DNA from: Paenarthrobacter sp. GOM3
GTDB lineage: Bacteria > Actinomycetota > Actinomycetes > Actinomycetales > Micrococcaceae
Assembly (NCBI RefSeq): GCF_018215265.2
Contig: NZ_CP136562.1
Span: 4,154,001-4,218,000, forward strand
Direction: 5' to 3'
Length of the DNA: 64,000 bases
Of the stretch, positions 9,153-17,046 are shown one piece after another. Within the stretch, counting starts at the first letter, position 1, and the number at the start of each line of letters is the position of its first letter. A program made the position numbers and the translations under genes. The notes beneath the pieces were generated by a model that was given only the letters and a program-made list of their open reading frames with translations, searched no databases and was not told the origin of the DNA.

Positions 9153-9758
9153 TCAGGCGGTGCGCATCAAACGGGCCACCACATCGCGCCACGAATCAGT
9201 GAGTCGCTTGGGGGAAATCCCACGGACGCGGACGTCGTCGACGATCCGCTCAGGGTCCAGTGCGTAGGTCAGGGACATGGCCATGACCCAGGGGTCGGCA
9301 ATGCCGGCCTCCCGCAACAGAACCTCCATATGCCGATGCGAGAGCTTCGTCGCGGGGACATCGAACCTGTTCCGGGTGGCAGCACCAGCCGCCTTCAGCA
9401 GTTCGCCGTTTTCGAGGACAAAGTAGATGCGGCCCTCGCCGAATGCCGTGAGGCGGTCCGCCGGCGATGCCCCGGGGCCCAGGGGTGGCGGCCCAAACAT
9501 GAAGGCACGCTGGAAGTCGGACTCCGCGTCGCTCAACAGGGTCATCATGAGCCCCGCGCGATTGCCGAAACGGCGGAAGACCGTCCCCTTGCCCACCTTC
9601 GCCTTGCAGGCCAGCGCGTCCATGGTTAGCGCCTCAGCCCCGAACTCGTCCACCAACTCGCGCGCAGCACTGAGAAGCCGTTCACGGTTCCGCGCCGCGT
9701 CGCTGCGCTCATGCGGGGAACCGAGAGGCAGATCCGGCTGGAGGGGGATGAAGCTCAC
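9153..9758 (-). CDS. TetR family repressor, divergent from an FMN reductase
   Basis: 201 residues. The N-terminal helix-turn-helix (RERLLSAARELVDEFGAEAL followed by KAKVGKGTVFRRFGNRAGLM) is typical of TetR proteins, and the C-terminal ligand domain is not specific. It is divergent from the flavin reductase gene 97 bases away, with a near-perfect palindrome between the two starts. It most likely represses both genes and responds to a quinone or another electrophile (inference from the target). Confidence 0.9.
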   Translation of the reverse strand: MSFIPLQPDLPLGSPHERSDAARNRERLLSAARELVDEFGAEALTMDALACKAKVGKGTVFRRFGNRAGLMMTLLSDAESDFQRAFMFGPPPLGPGASPADRLTAFGEGRIYFVLENGELLKAAGAATRNRFDVPATKLSHRHMEVLLREAGIADPWVMAMSLTYALDPERIVDDVRVRGISPKRLTDSWRDVVARLMRTA

Positions 9759-9785
9759 AAGAAATATTCTAGACCCGGGAATAGA

Positions 9786-9805
9786 AAGCGGACCGTGGTC
9801 CGTTT
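9786..9805. promoter_or_regulatory. probable TetR operator
   Basis: AAGCGGACCGTGGTCCGTTT is a 20-bp palindrome with only two mismatched pairs. It lies between the divergent TetR and flavin reductase starts, 28 bases from the first and 50 from the second, where a repressor could block both promoters. Confidence 0.8.
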
Positions 9806-9854
9806 AGTATCGATGAAGGCATCAACGCTTACATCGCTTCCCAAAGGAGACACC

Positions 9855-10421
9855 ATGTCCAAGAGCACCGTTCTTACCCTCGTCGGCAGCCTCCGCGCCG
9901 ATTCCCACAACAAGAAGCTCGCCGAGGCCATCCAGCTGAACGCACCGGAGAACGTGCACGTACAGATCCACGACTCCCTGGGCAACATCCCCTTCTACAA
10001 CGAAGACATCGACGTCGAAGGCCAGGTTCCCGCCGAAGCAGCCGCACTGCGCGCAGCCGCAGCCGACGCCGACACCATCCTGCTGGTCACCCCCGAGCAC
10101 AACGGCACCGTTCCCGCCTCCCTGAAAAACGCCATTGACTGGCTGTCCCGCCCGTTCGGCGCCGGCGCCCTCTCCGGCAAGCCGACCGCCGTCGTCGGAA
10201 CCGCCTTTGGCCAGTACGGTGGCGTGTGGGCACAGGACGAGGCCCGCAAGGCTGTCGGCATCGCCGGCGCCAAGGTCCTCGAAGACGTCAAGCTCGCAGT
10301 CCCGGGTTCCATGATCCGCTTCGCAGAACTCCACCCGAAGGACGACGCCGAGATCGTCGAGCAGATCAAGGGCATCTTCGAGCCCCTGACAGCTGCCCAG
10401 GACGAAGAAGCAGCCGCCTAG
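9855..10421 (+). CDS. NADPH-dependent FMN reductase / azoreductase-type flavoprotein
   Basis: 188 residues. The flavodoxin-like fold begins with LVGSLRADSHNKKLA (phosphate loop for FMN). It continues with the hallmark TPEHNGTVPASLKNAIDWLSRP and a C-terminal GGVWAQDEARKA. Relatives reduce FMN, quinones, chromate or azo dyes. The ATG at 9855 is preceded by AAAGGAGA with ideal spacing; the in-frame open sequence upstream crosses the operator and is not expected to be translated. It is probably induced by the neighbouring TetR ligand. Confidence 0.93.
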   Translation: MSKSTVLTLVGSLRADSHNKKLAEAIQLNAPENVHVQIHDSLGNIPFYNEDIDVEGQVPAEAAALRAAAADADTILLVTPEHNGTVPASLKNAIDWLSRPFGAGALSGKPTAVVGTAFGQYGGVWAQDEARKAVGIAGAKVLEDVKLAVPGSMIRFAELHPKDDAEIVEQIKGIFEPLTAAQDEEAAA

Positions 10422-10435
10422 TCTTTTCGCTTTCG

Positions 10436-10470
10436 ATGCCCCCGTGCCGCAACTTGCGGGGCGGGGGCAT
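10436..10470 (+). terminator. hairpin terminator of the FMN reductase gene
   Basis: The outer stem ATGCCCCCG pairs with CGGGGGCAT (10436-10444 with 10462-10470), and an inner CCGCAA/TTGCGG stem extends it. It begins 15 bases after the reductase stop codon. Confidence 0.75.
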
Positions 10471-10609
10471 TCGCGTACCCGGTACCTGCAAATGATCCGG
10501 CAGGCGTGACCAACTCTTGTCCGAACCGTCACCGTAACGGCATGTTGTGAACTGCCCGGCGGCCCTAACGTTGGACATACAGGTGGACGGACAGGAGCGC
10601 GGGGCTGTC

Positions 10610-11443
10610 ATGCATGCCGGACGGGGACTCACAAGTACGACGACGATCGCCGCTGCCTGGGTGGCGTTGGGTCTGTGGCTGGCTGGCTGCACGACGGTTC
10701 CCGACACCCACCCCCAGCAAAGTACCGCGCCGCTACCCACGGTCTCCGTGACACCGCCCGCCAGACTGGCCAGCCCTCCAGCGTCGGCTTCGGCTTCGGG
10801 TTCCCTGGCCTCACCTGCCCCTTCGGTTACGTCGGTTCCCGGCACTCCTTCAGTTGCCGTCCCCGCCGCACCACCCACTCAGGCCACAGCCACTCCCCCA
10901 TCACCCGCCAGCCCTGCCAGCAGTCCCGCGCCCGTCCCGACTGGGCCGGTTTCCGGCGTCGAGCCTTCCGCTGGCCGGGCAACCTCGCCGTCTACCACGC
11001 TCCCCACAAACCGCGCCGCCCTGGTTCCGGACGTCGCCGACACTTTGGGACCTGCGGTCTACTACGTGGCAATAGACGACGGCGGCTCCCGCGGCGTGCG
11101 GTTCGGCTGCAACGACAGCCTGGTTCCGGTCCGCGGAGTAGCCATCCCCGGCGACCCGCTGTCCGTGGCGCTGGGACGGCTGTTGGAAGGTGGCATGCCG
11201 GTGGACGGTGACGCAGGCCTTTACGACGCACTCGCAGGCTCATCGCTGCGTTATCTGTCCGGCTACATGAGTGGCTCAACCGTCGTGGTGAACCTCAGCG
11301 GATCGCTGCGGCCCGGAGGCGTCTGCGACATTCCCCGCATCCAAGCGCAACTGACGCACACCGCAGTCGCGGCCAGCGGGGCTTCGCGGGCTGAGATCTA
11401 CGTAAATGGCAGGACACTCACCGAAGCGCTGAGCGTAAGGTAG
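10610..11443 (+). CDS. GerMN-type lipoprotein with Pro/Ser/Thr-rich linker
   Basis: About 277 residues from ATG 10610, which follows an ACAGGAG ribosome site; an earlier in-frame ATG at 10547 is less likely. The signal peptide ends in the lipobox LAGC. It is followed by about 110 residues of low-complexity Ala, Pro, Ser and Thr, then a C-terminal domain whose pattern (DPLSVALGRLL...SGSTVVVNLSG...QAQLTHT) fits the GerMN/spore-germination fold. It is probably anchored to the membrane and reaches into the cell wall. The domain call is moderate in confidence. Confidence 0.72.
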   Translation: MHAGRGLTSTTTIAAAWVALGLWLAGCTTVPDTHPQQSTAPLPTVSVTPPARLASPPASASASGSLASPAPSVTSVPGTPSVAVPAAPPTQATATPPSPASPASSPAPVPTGPVSGVEPSAGRATSPSTTLPTNRAALVPDVADTLGPAVYYVAIDDGGSRGVRFGCNDSLVPVRGVAIPGDPLSVALGRLLEGGMPVDGDAGLYDALAGSSLRYLSGYMSGSTVVVNLSGSLRPGGVCDIPRIQAQLTHTAVAASGASRAEIYVNGRTLTEALSVR

Positions 11444-11454
11444 GCAGATGCCTT

Positions 11455-11540
11455 CTTCGCCGTTCCTCACCCGCTTGTCCGTTGCTGCCCGACGACGGAT
11501 TCGCGGGGCGGCGACGGGTTCGCTTCGTGGGGTGCCGGAG
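11455..11540. repeat. intergenic direct repeat, copy 1
   Basis: This roughly 85-bp sequence ends in GGGTTCGCTTCGTGGGGTGCCGG and closely matches 12073-12180 on the far side of the next gene. Identity is high across the block. Copy 2 carries one additional 24-base unit (GGGGCGGCGACGGGTTCGCTTCGC class). Confidence 0.85.
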
Positions 11541-11558
11541 ATGCAGGAGGACGGCCCT

Positions 11559-12032
11559 ATGACGAGCCCGGATTTGCCGGCATGGCCTGCACTGGACCGC
11601 GGCTACCGACACTCGGAAGTGTCCGCGGTGGTAGGCCAGGGCGATGATGCCTGGGAACGCTCCACGGATCAGGTGCTCAGGTGGGGCGTGAAGACGGCGA
11701 GTGGGTTCTCCGTCGACGCACCGGGAGCTGTTTCTGTCGGCGATCGGGTGCTGGTCACGGCCCATTTTCTCGGTGCGCGCGTCCTGGAACCCGTGCAGGT
11801 TGTGGCCGTGGTGCAGGAATTAGAACGGGTGGGCTTCGCCTATCGCACCCTGCCGGGCCACCCCGTGTCCGGCGAAGAGGCTTTTATCGTGCACCGGGAT
11901 GGGGACGAAGTTCGCCTCACCGTTCGTTCCCTCACCGGGCCAGCGTCGCAGCAACCGTGGCGCACTCTCTACCCGCTCCTACTGGTGCTGCAGCGCGTGG
12001 TGCGCCGCAGGTACCTCCGGGCGCTGCGCTAG
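11559..12032 (+). CDS. DUF1990 family protein
   Basis: 157 residues from ATG 11559, which has a GCAGGAGG ribosome site; an earlier frame start at 11448 would translate the intergenic repeat and is rejected. The pattern is that of DUF1990: LDRGYRHSEVSAVVGQG, RWGVKTASGFSV, VGDRVLVTAHFLG and a C-terminal basic tail LVLQRVVRRRYLRAL. The family is related to START-like lipid-binding folds and has no proven reaction. The gene is bracketed by two copies of one intergenic repeat. Confidence 0.88.
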   Translation: MTSPDLPAWPALDRGYRHSEVSAVVGQGDDAWERSTDQVLRWGVKTASGFSVDAPGAVSVGDRVLVTAHFLGARVLEPVQVVAVVQELERVGFAYRTLPGHPVSGEEAFIVHRDGDEVRLTVRSLTGPASQQPWRTLYPLLLVLQRVVRRRYLRALR

Positions 12033-12072
12033 TCCCCCCCAAAGTGTGTGCGCATGTGCGTGGGCAAACCGC

Positions 12073-12180
12073 TTCTCCGTTCCTAGCCCGCTTATCCGTT
12101 GCGGCCCGACGACGGGTTCGCGGGGCGGCGACGGGTTCGCTTCGCGGGGCGGCGACGGGTTCGCTTCGTGGGGTGCCGGG
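12073..12180. repeat. intergenic direct repeat, copy 2, with internal tandem unit
   Basis: This matches 11455-11540 and contains an additional tandem copy of a 24-base unit reading GCGGGGCGGCGACGGGTTCG. The single substitutions between copies (for example CACCCGCTTGTCC against AGCCCGCTTATCC) show they have diverged since duplication. Confidence 0.85.
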
Positions 12181-12192
12181 TTCGAGGGCTAG

Positions 12193-12732
12193 CTAGGCTG
12201 TGGCGATGGCCAACACCCGGCGGAGCGCCCACGCCACCCGCAAAAGGGCGAGGACCGAAGCGAACGCCAGCACAAACACCACAGCCTCAGGAATCCACAG
12301 ACCGGTGGGCTTATCACCCTCGAGGACCACGGTGACCAGCGCGCCAACCACCAACAGGCCAAGTCCAGGAATGGCGAAAAGGAACACTTCGCCAATCTGG
12401 CGACGATGAATGGGTGAGAGCCTTTCCAGCGGCAGCTCCCTTTGCCCCGGGGCAGACTTCTTGCCAAGCACGTTGATCAGCATCGAAACACTGGTCAAGG
12501 TCAGGCCGGCCGTCGCCCCCGCCAAGGTTGCCAGGGTTTGGAACAGCGCCCGCCGCGCACCGGCGTCGACGTTTTCCAGCATCAGCGGATGTGCCGCGAT
12601 CAGGGCTACCCCCAGCCACAGCAACACCGCCGCGGCGGCCCAGAGATAGTCAGCCGGGGGATGCAGCAGAAACCATCGCCAGGCGGTCCGACGAGGGCCT
12701 GCGGACTCCACATCAACCCCGTACAAGCTCAT
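12193..12732 (-). CDS. unrecognised membrane protein, partner of the preceding gene
   Basis: About 179 residues from ATG 12732. Three or four hydrophobic segments are visible (LWAAAAVLLWLGVALIA, a central TLAGATAGLTLTSVSMLIN, FLFAIPGLGLLVVGALVTVVL and AVVFVLAFASVLALL). A basic loop between them (KKSAPGQRELPLERLSPIHRRQ) probably faces the cytosol. The gene overlaps the end of the upstream gene by 20 bases, so the two are probably cotranslated. A TTG at 12774 would lengthen the N-terminus but has no better ribosome site. I do not recognise the family. Confidence 0.72.
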   Translation of the reverse strand: MSLYGVDVESAGPRRTAWRWFLLHPPADYLWAAAAVLLWLGVALIAAHPLMLENVDAGARRALFQTLATLAGATAGLTLTSVSMLINVLGKKSAPGQRELPLERLSPIHRRQIGEVFLFAIPGLGLLVVGALVTVVLEGDKPTGLWIPEAVVFVLAFASVLALLRVAWALRRVLAIATA

Positions 12733-13777
12733 GGCCGGCACCGCCCGCTTCTTCTTCAACGTCGGCGGCTTCAACGTCCGCGACTTCCACGTCCGCGACT
12801 TTCACGTCCGCGAGGGCAGCGCGCATCGCGGCCATTCCTCCGCTGACAAGGTCGGGCACAAGCCCCGCGTCCGCCGTGCCCTTGAGGTCCGGCAACGTCC
12901 TTGCGAAAAAGGCCTCATTGTCCCGTGCCTGCTTGTTGAGGATGGCGATGGCTTCCGCAACCGACTTTTGGGGATCGTTGAATACGTCCGGGTCCACCTC
13001 GATATGCGAGATGAACCGTTCCTTCAGGAGGTCCACCACTTCCCGGTCTCCGGTTAAGGAATCCTTCCCCTCGGCCACCACGTAATCGAAGTGCTCCACT
13101 GAACCAGCCCTACGGAAGAGGTCGATCAGTTGCTGGATACGGTCGCGGATCCGCTGCTTATCCTCAGCCTTGCCAGACCTGCCGACGCTTAGGGAAATCC
13201 GGAACGTCCCCTCATTCACGAGGCGCGATGCACTGTCCAGCACATCAGCCCATTCACCTTCCATGAGCTTCCCGGACAATCGCTCAGCGGGAAGCGCGAA
13301 CTCGAACCGGCTCACCTCGAGCCGGCCAAGGATTTCCTCGATGTCCTCCCTGACCACCGGTACCAGGTTGGGCTCCAGCCCGAGCATGCCCTCGAGGTAC
13401 TCCGCCAACCGGGACGCCCTCGGACCGTTGCCACTGGTCAGGACCGCGATGACGTTCCTTTTCAGGAAAGCGAAATACGTCGTCTCCAAGAGATGGTCGC
13501 CGGGCGCCAGGGGAAGTGGTTTGCGCCGCCCAAGAACGTCACCCACACTTGGCAGGTTGGTGTCGCGTACCCGGTCCAGGAGAAGGACGGGATGGGGCGC
13601 CAAGGACGCCGCCTGGGCAAGCAGCACCGTGCCGTCCACGCTGGTGAAGTGCCTGTCCGTCCCGGCATCCTGGGCATTCTTCAAGACCTCGGCAACACGC
13701 CGGGCAGGAAACGGCCGGCTGAGCTCGTCACCATTCAGCTGCTCGATCCGCCAGAACTGAACGCTGCGTCGCGCCAT
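12713..13777 (-). CDS. unrecognised soluble protein with tandem Ala-Asp-Val repeats at its C-terminus
   Basis: 354 residues from ATG 13777, which has a GAGGGGAGG ribosome site; a GTG/ATG start farther upstream is less likely. There is no signal or membrane segment. The body is mixed alpha/beta with long charged helices (EDKQRIRDRIQQLIDLFRRA; SVAEAIAILNKQARDNEAFF). The tail repeats VADVE/AADVE units encoded by near-identical 15-base repeats at about 12765-12815. It overlaps the membrane-protein gene downstream. I do not recognise a family or reaction; an inhibitor, sensor or defence role would be speculation. Confidence 0.75.
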   Translation of the reverse strand: MARRSVQFWRIEQLNGDELSRPFPARRVAEVLKNAQDAGTDRHFTSVDGTVLLAQAASLAPHPVLLLDRVRDTNLPSVGDVLGRRKPLPLAPGDHLLETTYFAFLKRNVIAVLTSGNGPRASRLAEYLEGMLGLEPNLVPVVREDIEEILGRLEVSRFEFALPAERLSGKLMEGEWADVLDSASRLVNEGTFRISLSVGRSGKAEDKQRIRDRIQQLIDLFRRAGSVEHFDYVVAEGKDSLTGDREVVDLLKERFISHIEVDPDVFNDPQKSVAEAIAILNKQARDNEAFFARTLPDLKGTADAGLVPDLVSGGMAAMRAALADVKVADVEVADVEAADVEEEAGGAGHELVRG

Positions 13778-13872
13778 GGACCCTCCCCTCGTCTTCCACG
13801 GAACCAAAGCTACCGGTGAGGCCTGACATTAAAGCCAGCGGCCGCCGTCGTGCCTCAACAGCTTTTGCGGGC

Positions 13873-14721
13873 CTAGAGGCTGTACTTGGGTCCCTCCGCG
13901 AACAACGCGTCCATTTGGTCGTGGCTGCGCGTCCCGGCCAGACCGGCCCAATTCCCGTCACCCAAAATCTCCGTGGCAACCCTGGCCACCTTGGCGTACG
14001 CGGCCTTGGCGGTGTTGCCGCCGATGCTGACGCGACGGACGCCGGCGTCGTGCAATTCCAAAGGCGACGGCGCCCCGACCCCCGCCAGCGCGTTGAGCGG
14101 CGCCGGAATGCGGCTGGACAGCTGGTGCAGGACATGCAAATCCACGACGCCGGGCACGAAGATTCCGTCCGCCCCGGCTGTCAGGTAGGACTCGGCACGG
14201 CGCAGGGTTTCTTCGTAGGCAGCATCGTTGAACTGTCCCGATAGGTAGGTGTCGGTGCGGGCATTGATGAACAGGGGGATGGCACGGTCGTCTGCCGTTG
14301 CACGAATCAAGGCGATGCGACGGGACTGTTCGTTGATGTCCGTGAGCGGCTCGGCGCCGGAGTCTTCGATATTGATGCCCACCGCCCCTGCATCCAAAAC
14401 GGCGTGGACCGTTGCCCGGAGCTCGTCATCCGTACGTCCATAGCCCGTCTCTATATCCGCCGTCACGGGCAGCGTGGTGGCCGCAACCACGCGGCCGAGG
14501 GCTGCCATCGCGAGCCCCCACGGCACGTGGTCGCCGTCCCGATACCCCAGGCTCCAGGAGACAGCCGAGCTCGACGTGGCAATGGCCGCAGCACCGGCCT
14601 CCTGGACTACCCGGGCAGAAGCCGCGTCCCACACGTTGACCAACACCAAGGGCGCAGGCCCGGCGTCGTGGAGCTTGTGGAAGTGTTCGGCTTTGGTCAC
14701 GGATCCCCGGTGTGCTGTCAT
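13873..14721 (-). CDS. isocitrate lyase / PEP mutase superfamily enzyme
   Basis: 282 residues from ATG 14721. The superfamily barrel is recognisable: VNVWDAASARVVQEAGAAAI, the metal-binding DIETGYG and GINIEDSG. The KKCGH motif of true isocitrate lyase is absent. It therefore belongs with the PEP mutase, 2-methylisocitrate lyase-like or oxaloacetate-acting group and probably makes or breaks a C-C or C-P bond next to a 2-oxo acid. The substrate is unknown. It is divergent from an aminotransferase, with an inverted repeat between them. Confidence 0.88.
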   Translation of the reverse strand: MTAHRGSVTKAEHFHKLHDAGPAPLVLVNVWDAASARVVQEAGAAAIATSSSAVSWSLGYRDGDHVPWGLAMAALGRVVAATTLPVTADIETGYGRTDDELRATVHAVLDAGAVGINIEDSGAEPLTDINEQSRRIALIRATADDRAIPLFINARTDTYLSGQFNDAAYEETLRRAESYLTAGADGIFVPGVVDLHVLHQLSSRIPAPLNALAGVGAPSPLELHDAGVRRVSIGGNTAKAAYAKVARVATEILGDGNWAGLAGTRSHDQMDALFAEGPKYSL

Positions 14722-14791
14722 AGCTACATTCCAGCCCACCCCGCCCGCGGCGTAAACCGCGGCCGAGGAAATTGAAGACGGATGAAAACAT

Positions 14792-14812
14792 ATGTTGCCT
14801 AATTAGCAACAT
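14792..14812. promoter_or_regulatory. inverted-repeat operator candidate between PEP mutase-like and aminotransferase genes
   Basis: The arms ATGTTGC (14792-14798) and GCAACAT (14806-14812) flank the AT-rich spacer CTAATTA. The site lies 20 bases before the aminotransferase start codon, so a bound protein would block transcription or initiation. The regulator is not encoded next to it. Confidence 0.65.
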
Positions 14813-14831
14813 CGAGGAGTATCCTTTCACT

Positions 14832-16139
14832 GTGACCCACGAAACATTGGATGCCGGCGCAACGCTGCCCGCTGAAGCCATCGACGCCATTGAGCGGGCC
14901 GCCACGGCCGCCCACCCGCACGAGGAACTGTTCTCCGCGCGGGCCGCCAACATCAAGCAATCCGCAGTCCGCGATGTCTTCGATATCTCGATGCAGCCGG
15001 GGCTCGTATCGCTTGCCGGCGGCAACCCGTACCTGCAGTCGCTGCCCCTGGAGCAGCTTGGACAGACCGCTGCCCGCATCATCGCTGAGGAAGGCATGAC
15101 CGCCCTCCAGTACGGCGGCGGCCAAGGCACCGAAGAACTGCGGGCGCAGATCTGCGACATCATGGCGGCCGAAGGCATCACGAACGCACTACCCGAGAAC
15201 GTGGTGATCACTGCAGGCTCCCAGTCGGCACAGGACGTCGCCACCAAGGTCTTCTGCAACCCCGGCGACGTCGTCCTGGTCGAGAACCCCACCTATGTAG
15301 GCGCGCTGAACACGTTCGAGGCGTACCAGGTGCAGGTGGAACCCATCGAAATGGACGACGACGGCCTGGTACCGGAGCTTCTTGAGGCCAGGATCGCGGC
15401 GCTCCAGGCAGAGGGCAAGAACATCAAGTTCCTCTACACGATCCCCAACTTCAACAATCCCTCCGGGATCACCTTGGCCGAAGCACGCCGGCAACGCATC
15501 GTCGATATATGCCGCAAGTCAAATATCATCGTGCTCGAAGACAACCCCTACGGACTTCTCCGGTTCGACGGCCATCCGATCGCGCCAATGCGTGCAGCAA
15601 ACCCGGACGACGTCATCTATTTGGGCTCGTTCTCCAAGATCTTCGCCCCCGGCCTGCGCATTGGCTGGGCGCTGGTACCGGCGCACCTCCAGCGCCGCTT
15701 CTACCTTGCTTCCGAGGCCGTGACGCTGTGCCCACCCCCGCTGAACCAGATGCTCGTTTCGGCCTACCTCCGCGAGTACGACTGGAAAGGCCAGATCGAC
15801 ACCTACCGGGCTCTGTACGCTGAACGGTGCGAGGCCCTGCTTTCGGCACTGGACACCTACATGCCTTCCGGACTCTCATGGACCCGGCCGGACGGCGGGT
15901 TCTTCGTCTGGGTCACCCTGCCGGAAGGGGTAGACACCTATCCACTGCTGGGCAAAGCGATCGACGCCGGCGTTGTCTTCATCCCCGGTGCAGCCTTCTC
16001 ACCCGCCGACGGACCATCGAACAAGCTGCGGCTCGCCTTCAGCGCCGTGCCCCCGGATACGATAGCCGAAGGCGTCCGCCGCCTGGCACCTGTCCTGGCG
16101 GAAGCCATCGAAGCCACCACTGAAGGAGCAGCACAATGA
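14832..16139 (+). CDS. PLP-dependent class I/II aminotransferase, 2-aminoadipate / MocR-like catalytic type
   Basis: 435 residues from GTG 14832, chosen because upstream in-frame codons run through the inverted-repeat operator. Fold type I features are present: the AGGNPYL start, YGGGQGTEELR, NFNNPSG in the cofactor region, and the lysine in LGSFSKIFAPGLRIGW that should bind pyridoxal phosphate. It most resembles LysN/2-aminoadipate and aromatic aminotransferases with broad specificity. There is no DNA-binding domain, so it is not a full MocR protein. The gene overlaps the UspA gene by four bases. Confidence 0.9.
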   Translation: MTHETLDAGATLPAEAIDAIERAATAAHPHEELFSARAANIKQSAVRDVFDISMQPGLVSLAGGNPYLQSLPLEQLGQTAARIIAEEGMTALQYGGGQGTEELRAQICDIMAAEGITNALPENVVITAGSQSAQDVATKVFCNPGDVVLVENPTYVGALNTFEAYQVQVEPIEMDDDGLVPELLEARIAALQAEGKNIKFLYTIPNFNNPSGITLAEARRQRIVDICRKSNIIVLEDNPYGLLRFDGHPIAPMRAANPDDVIYLGSFSKIFAPGLRIGWALVPAHLQRRFYLASEAVTLCPPPLNQMLVSAYLREYDWKGQIDTYRALYAERCEALLSALDTYMPSGLSWTRPDGGFFVWVTLPEGVDTYPLLGKAIDAGVVFIPGAAFSPADGPSNKLRLAFSAVPPDTIAEGVRRLAPVLAEAIEATTEGAAQ

Positions 16140-16564
16140 CCGGAGTTGTGATTGTAGGAGTAGACGGCAGCGAAACCGCAATGAGGGCGGCAAAGGCAGC
16201 CCAACAATTGGCCATCGGTTTGGGTGCGAGCCTGCGCGTCGTGAGTGCCTTCGACAGCAACCGGACAGAAGTCGTGGAGATCGGCACCGACAAGTGGATT
16301 GTCTCCGACGCCGCCGAAGCTGAAGCTGTAGCCCGCGACGTGGCAGACCGGCTCAAGGACGAACGCCTTGAGGTGACCTACTCGGCGGCCCGGGGCAAGC
16401 CGGGAGAAGCGCTGGTCAAGGAAGCCGAGATGCAGGACGCCCGGCTGATCGTCGTCGGGAACCGCCGCATGCAGGGCCTCGGCCGGGTGCTGGGGAGCGT
16501 CGCCAACACCGTTGCCCACACAGCACCCTGCGATGTCTACATAGCCAAGACCGACCAGCCGTAA
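16136..16564 (+). CDS. universal stress protein, UspA family
   Basis: 142 residues with a single Usp domain. The start VVIVGVDGSETAMRA and the ATP-binding loop VVGNRRMQGLGRVLGSVAN are typical of nucleotide-binding Usp proteins. It is translationally coupled (ATGA) to the aminotransferase and followed by a hairpin terminator. Its job is probably in stress survival; the partner is unknown. Confidence 0.92.
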   Translation: MTGVVIVGVDGSETAMRAAKAAQQLAIGLGASLRVVSAFDSNRTEVVEIGTDKWIVSDAAEAEAVARDVADRLKDERLEVTYSAARGKPGEALVKEAEMQDARLIVVGNRRMQGLGRVLGSVANTVAHTAPCDVYIAKTDQP

Positions 16565-16580
16565 GCGAGCTGGATCACGC

Positions 16581-16606
16581 CGCCGGGTGGGGAGCCTCAC
16601 CCGGCG
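16581..16606 (+). terminator. hairpin terminator after the UspA gene
   Basis: The stem CGCCGGGTG pairs with CACCCGGCG with an eight-base loop and is followed by TTTGGCGTCTTT. It lies 17 bases after the UspA stop. Confidence 0.8.
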
Positions 16607-16707
16607 TTTGGCGTCTTTAAGCCCTGCCTGCTGACTGAACCGTTATAAAATCGAGATGACCCCAATGGCGCGTGCCACCTTCACTTCTCGATTTTCAGGG
16701 GATTTTC

Positions 16708-17046
16708 TTGCTTACCTTGCAGCCGCGCCAACGCGTGGGACATGACATCCTGCTTGCCCGCCACGGCAACAACATCAGCACCATGCGCTTCGACCGCGCC
16801 AACGACCGCATCATCGCAATGCTGGACGACGGCTCTTGGGACAGCGCGCCCAACATGATCTCCCCCAGCCTCGAGATGCCCGAGACCATCCGCAGCGTTT
16901 TCCGCAAGGACTGGCGCTTCCTGTCCGTAGCATGCGTCGCCATGGTCACTGTGGCCGCAGTTGCAATGGGTATCAGCGTGGAAATGGCGAACCACATGTC
17001 CACCACGGAACTCCAGGCCCTGCTGGTCAACTACCCGGCGTTCTAG
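16708..17046 (+). CDS. small hypothetical protein with one C-terminal membrane segment
   Basis: About 112 residues from TTG 16708, which follows a CAGGGG ribosome site; a GTG at 16672 is the alternative. The first 70 residues are polar and contain RFDRANDRIIAMLDDGSWD. A hydrophobic stretch (LSVACVAMVTVAAVAMGI) then precedes a short tail. I do not recognise a family. It overlaps the convergent permease gene by four bases. Support comes from reading-frame length and actinobacterial codon use only. Confidence 0.55.
   Translation: MLTLQPRQRVGHDILLARHGNNISTMRFDRANDRIIAMLDDGSWDSAPNMISPSLEMPETIRSVFRKDWRFLSVACVAMVTVAAVAMGISVEMANHMSTTELQALLVNYPAF

Noticed and set aside
11448..11558. N-terminal extension of the DUF1990 protein from an upstream ATG
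   Set aside because: The extension translates the intergenic repeat, which is found again behind the gene, and the downstream ATG at 11559 has a better ribosome site.
13873..14721. True isocitrate lyase of the glyoxylate shunt
   Set aside because: The protein is 282 residues and lacks the KKCGH cysteine motif and the long insertion of isocitrate lyase, so only the superfamily call is kept.
14832..16139. MocR-type transcription regulator
   Set aside because: The aminotransferase domain is complete, but there is no GntR-type helix-turn-helix in front of it.
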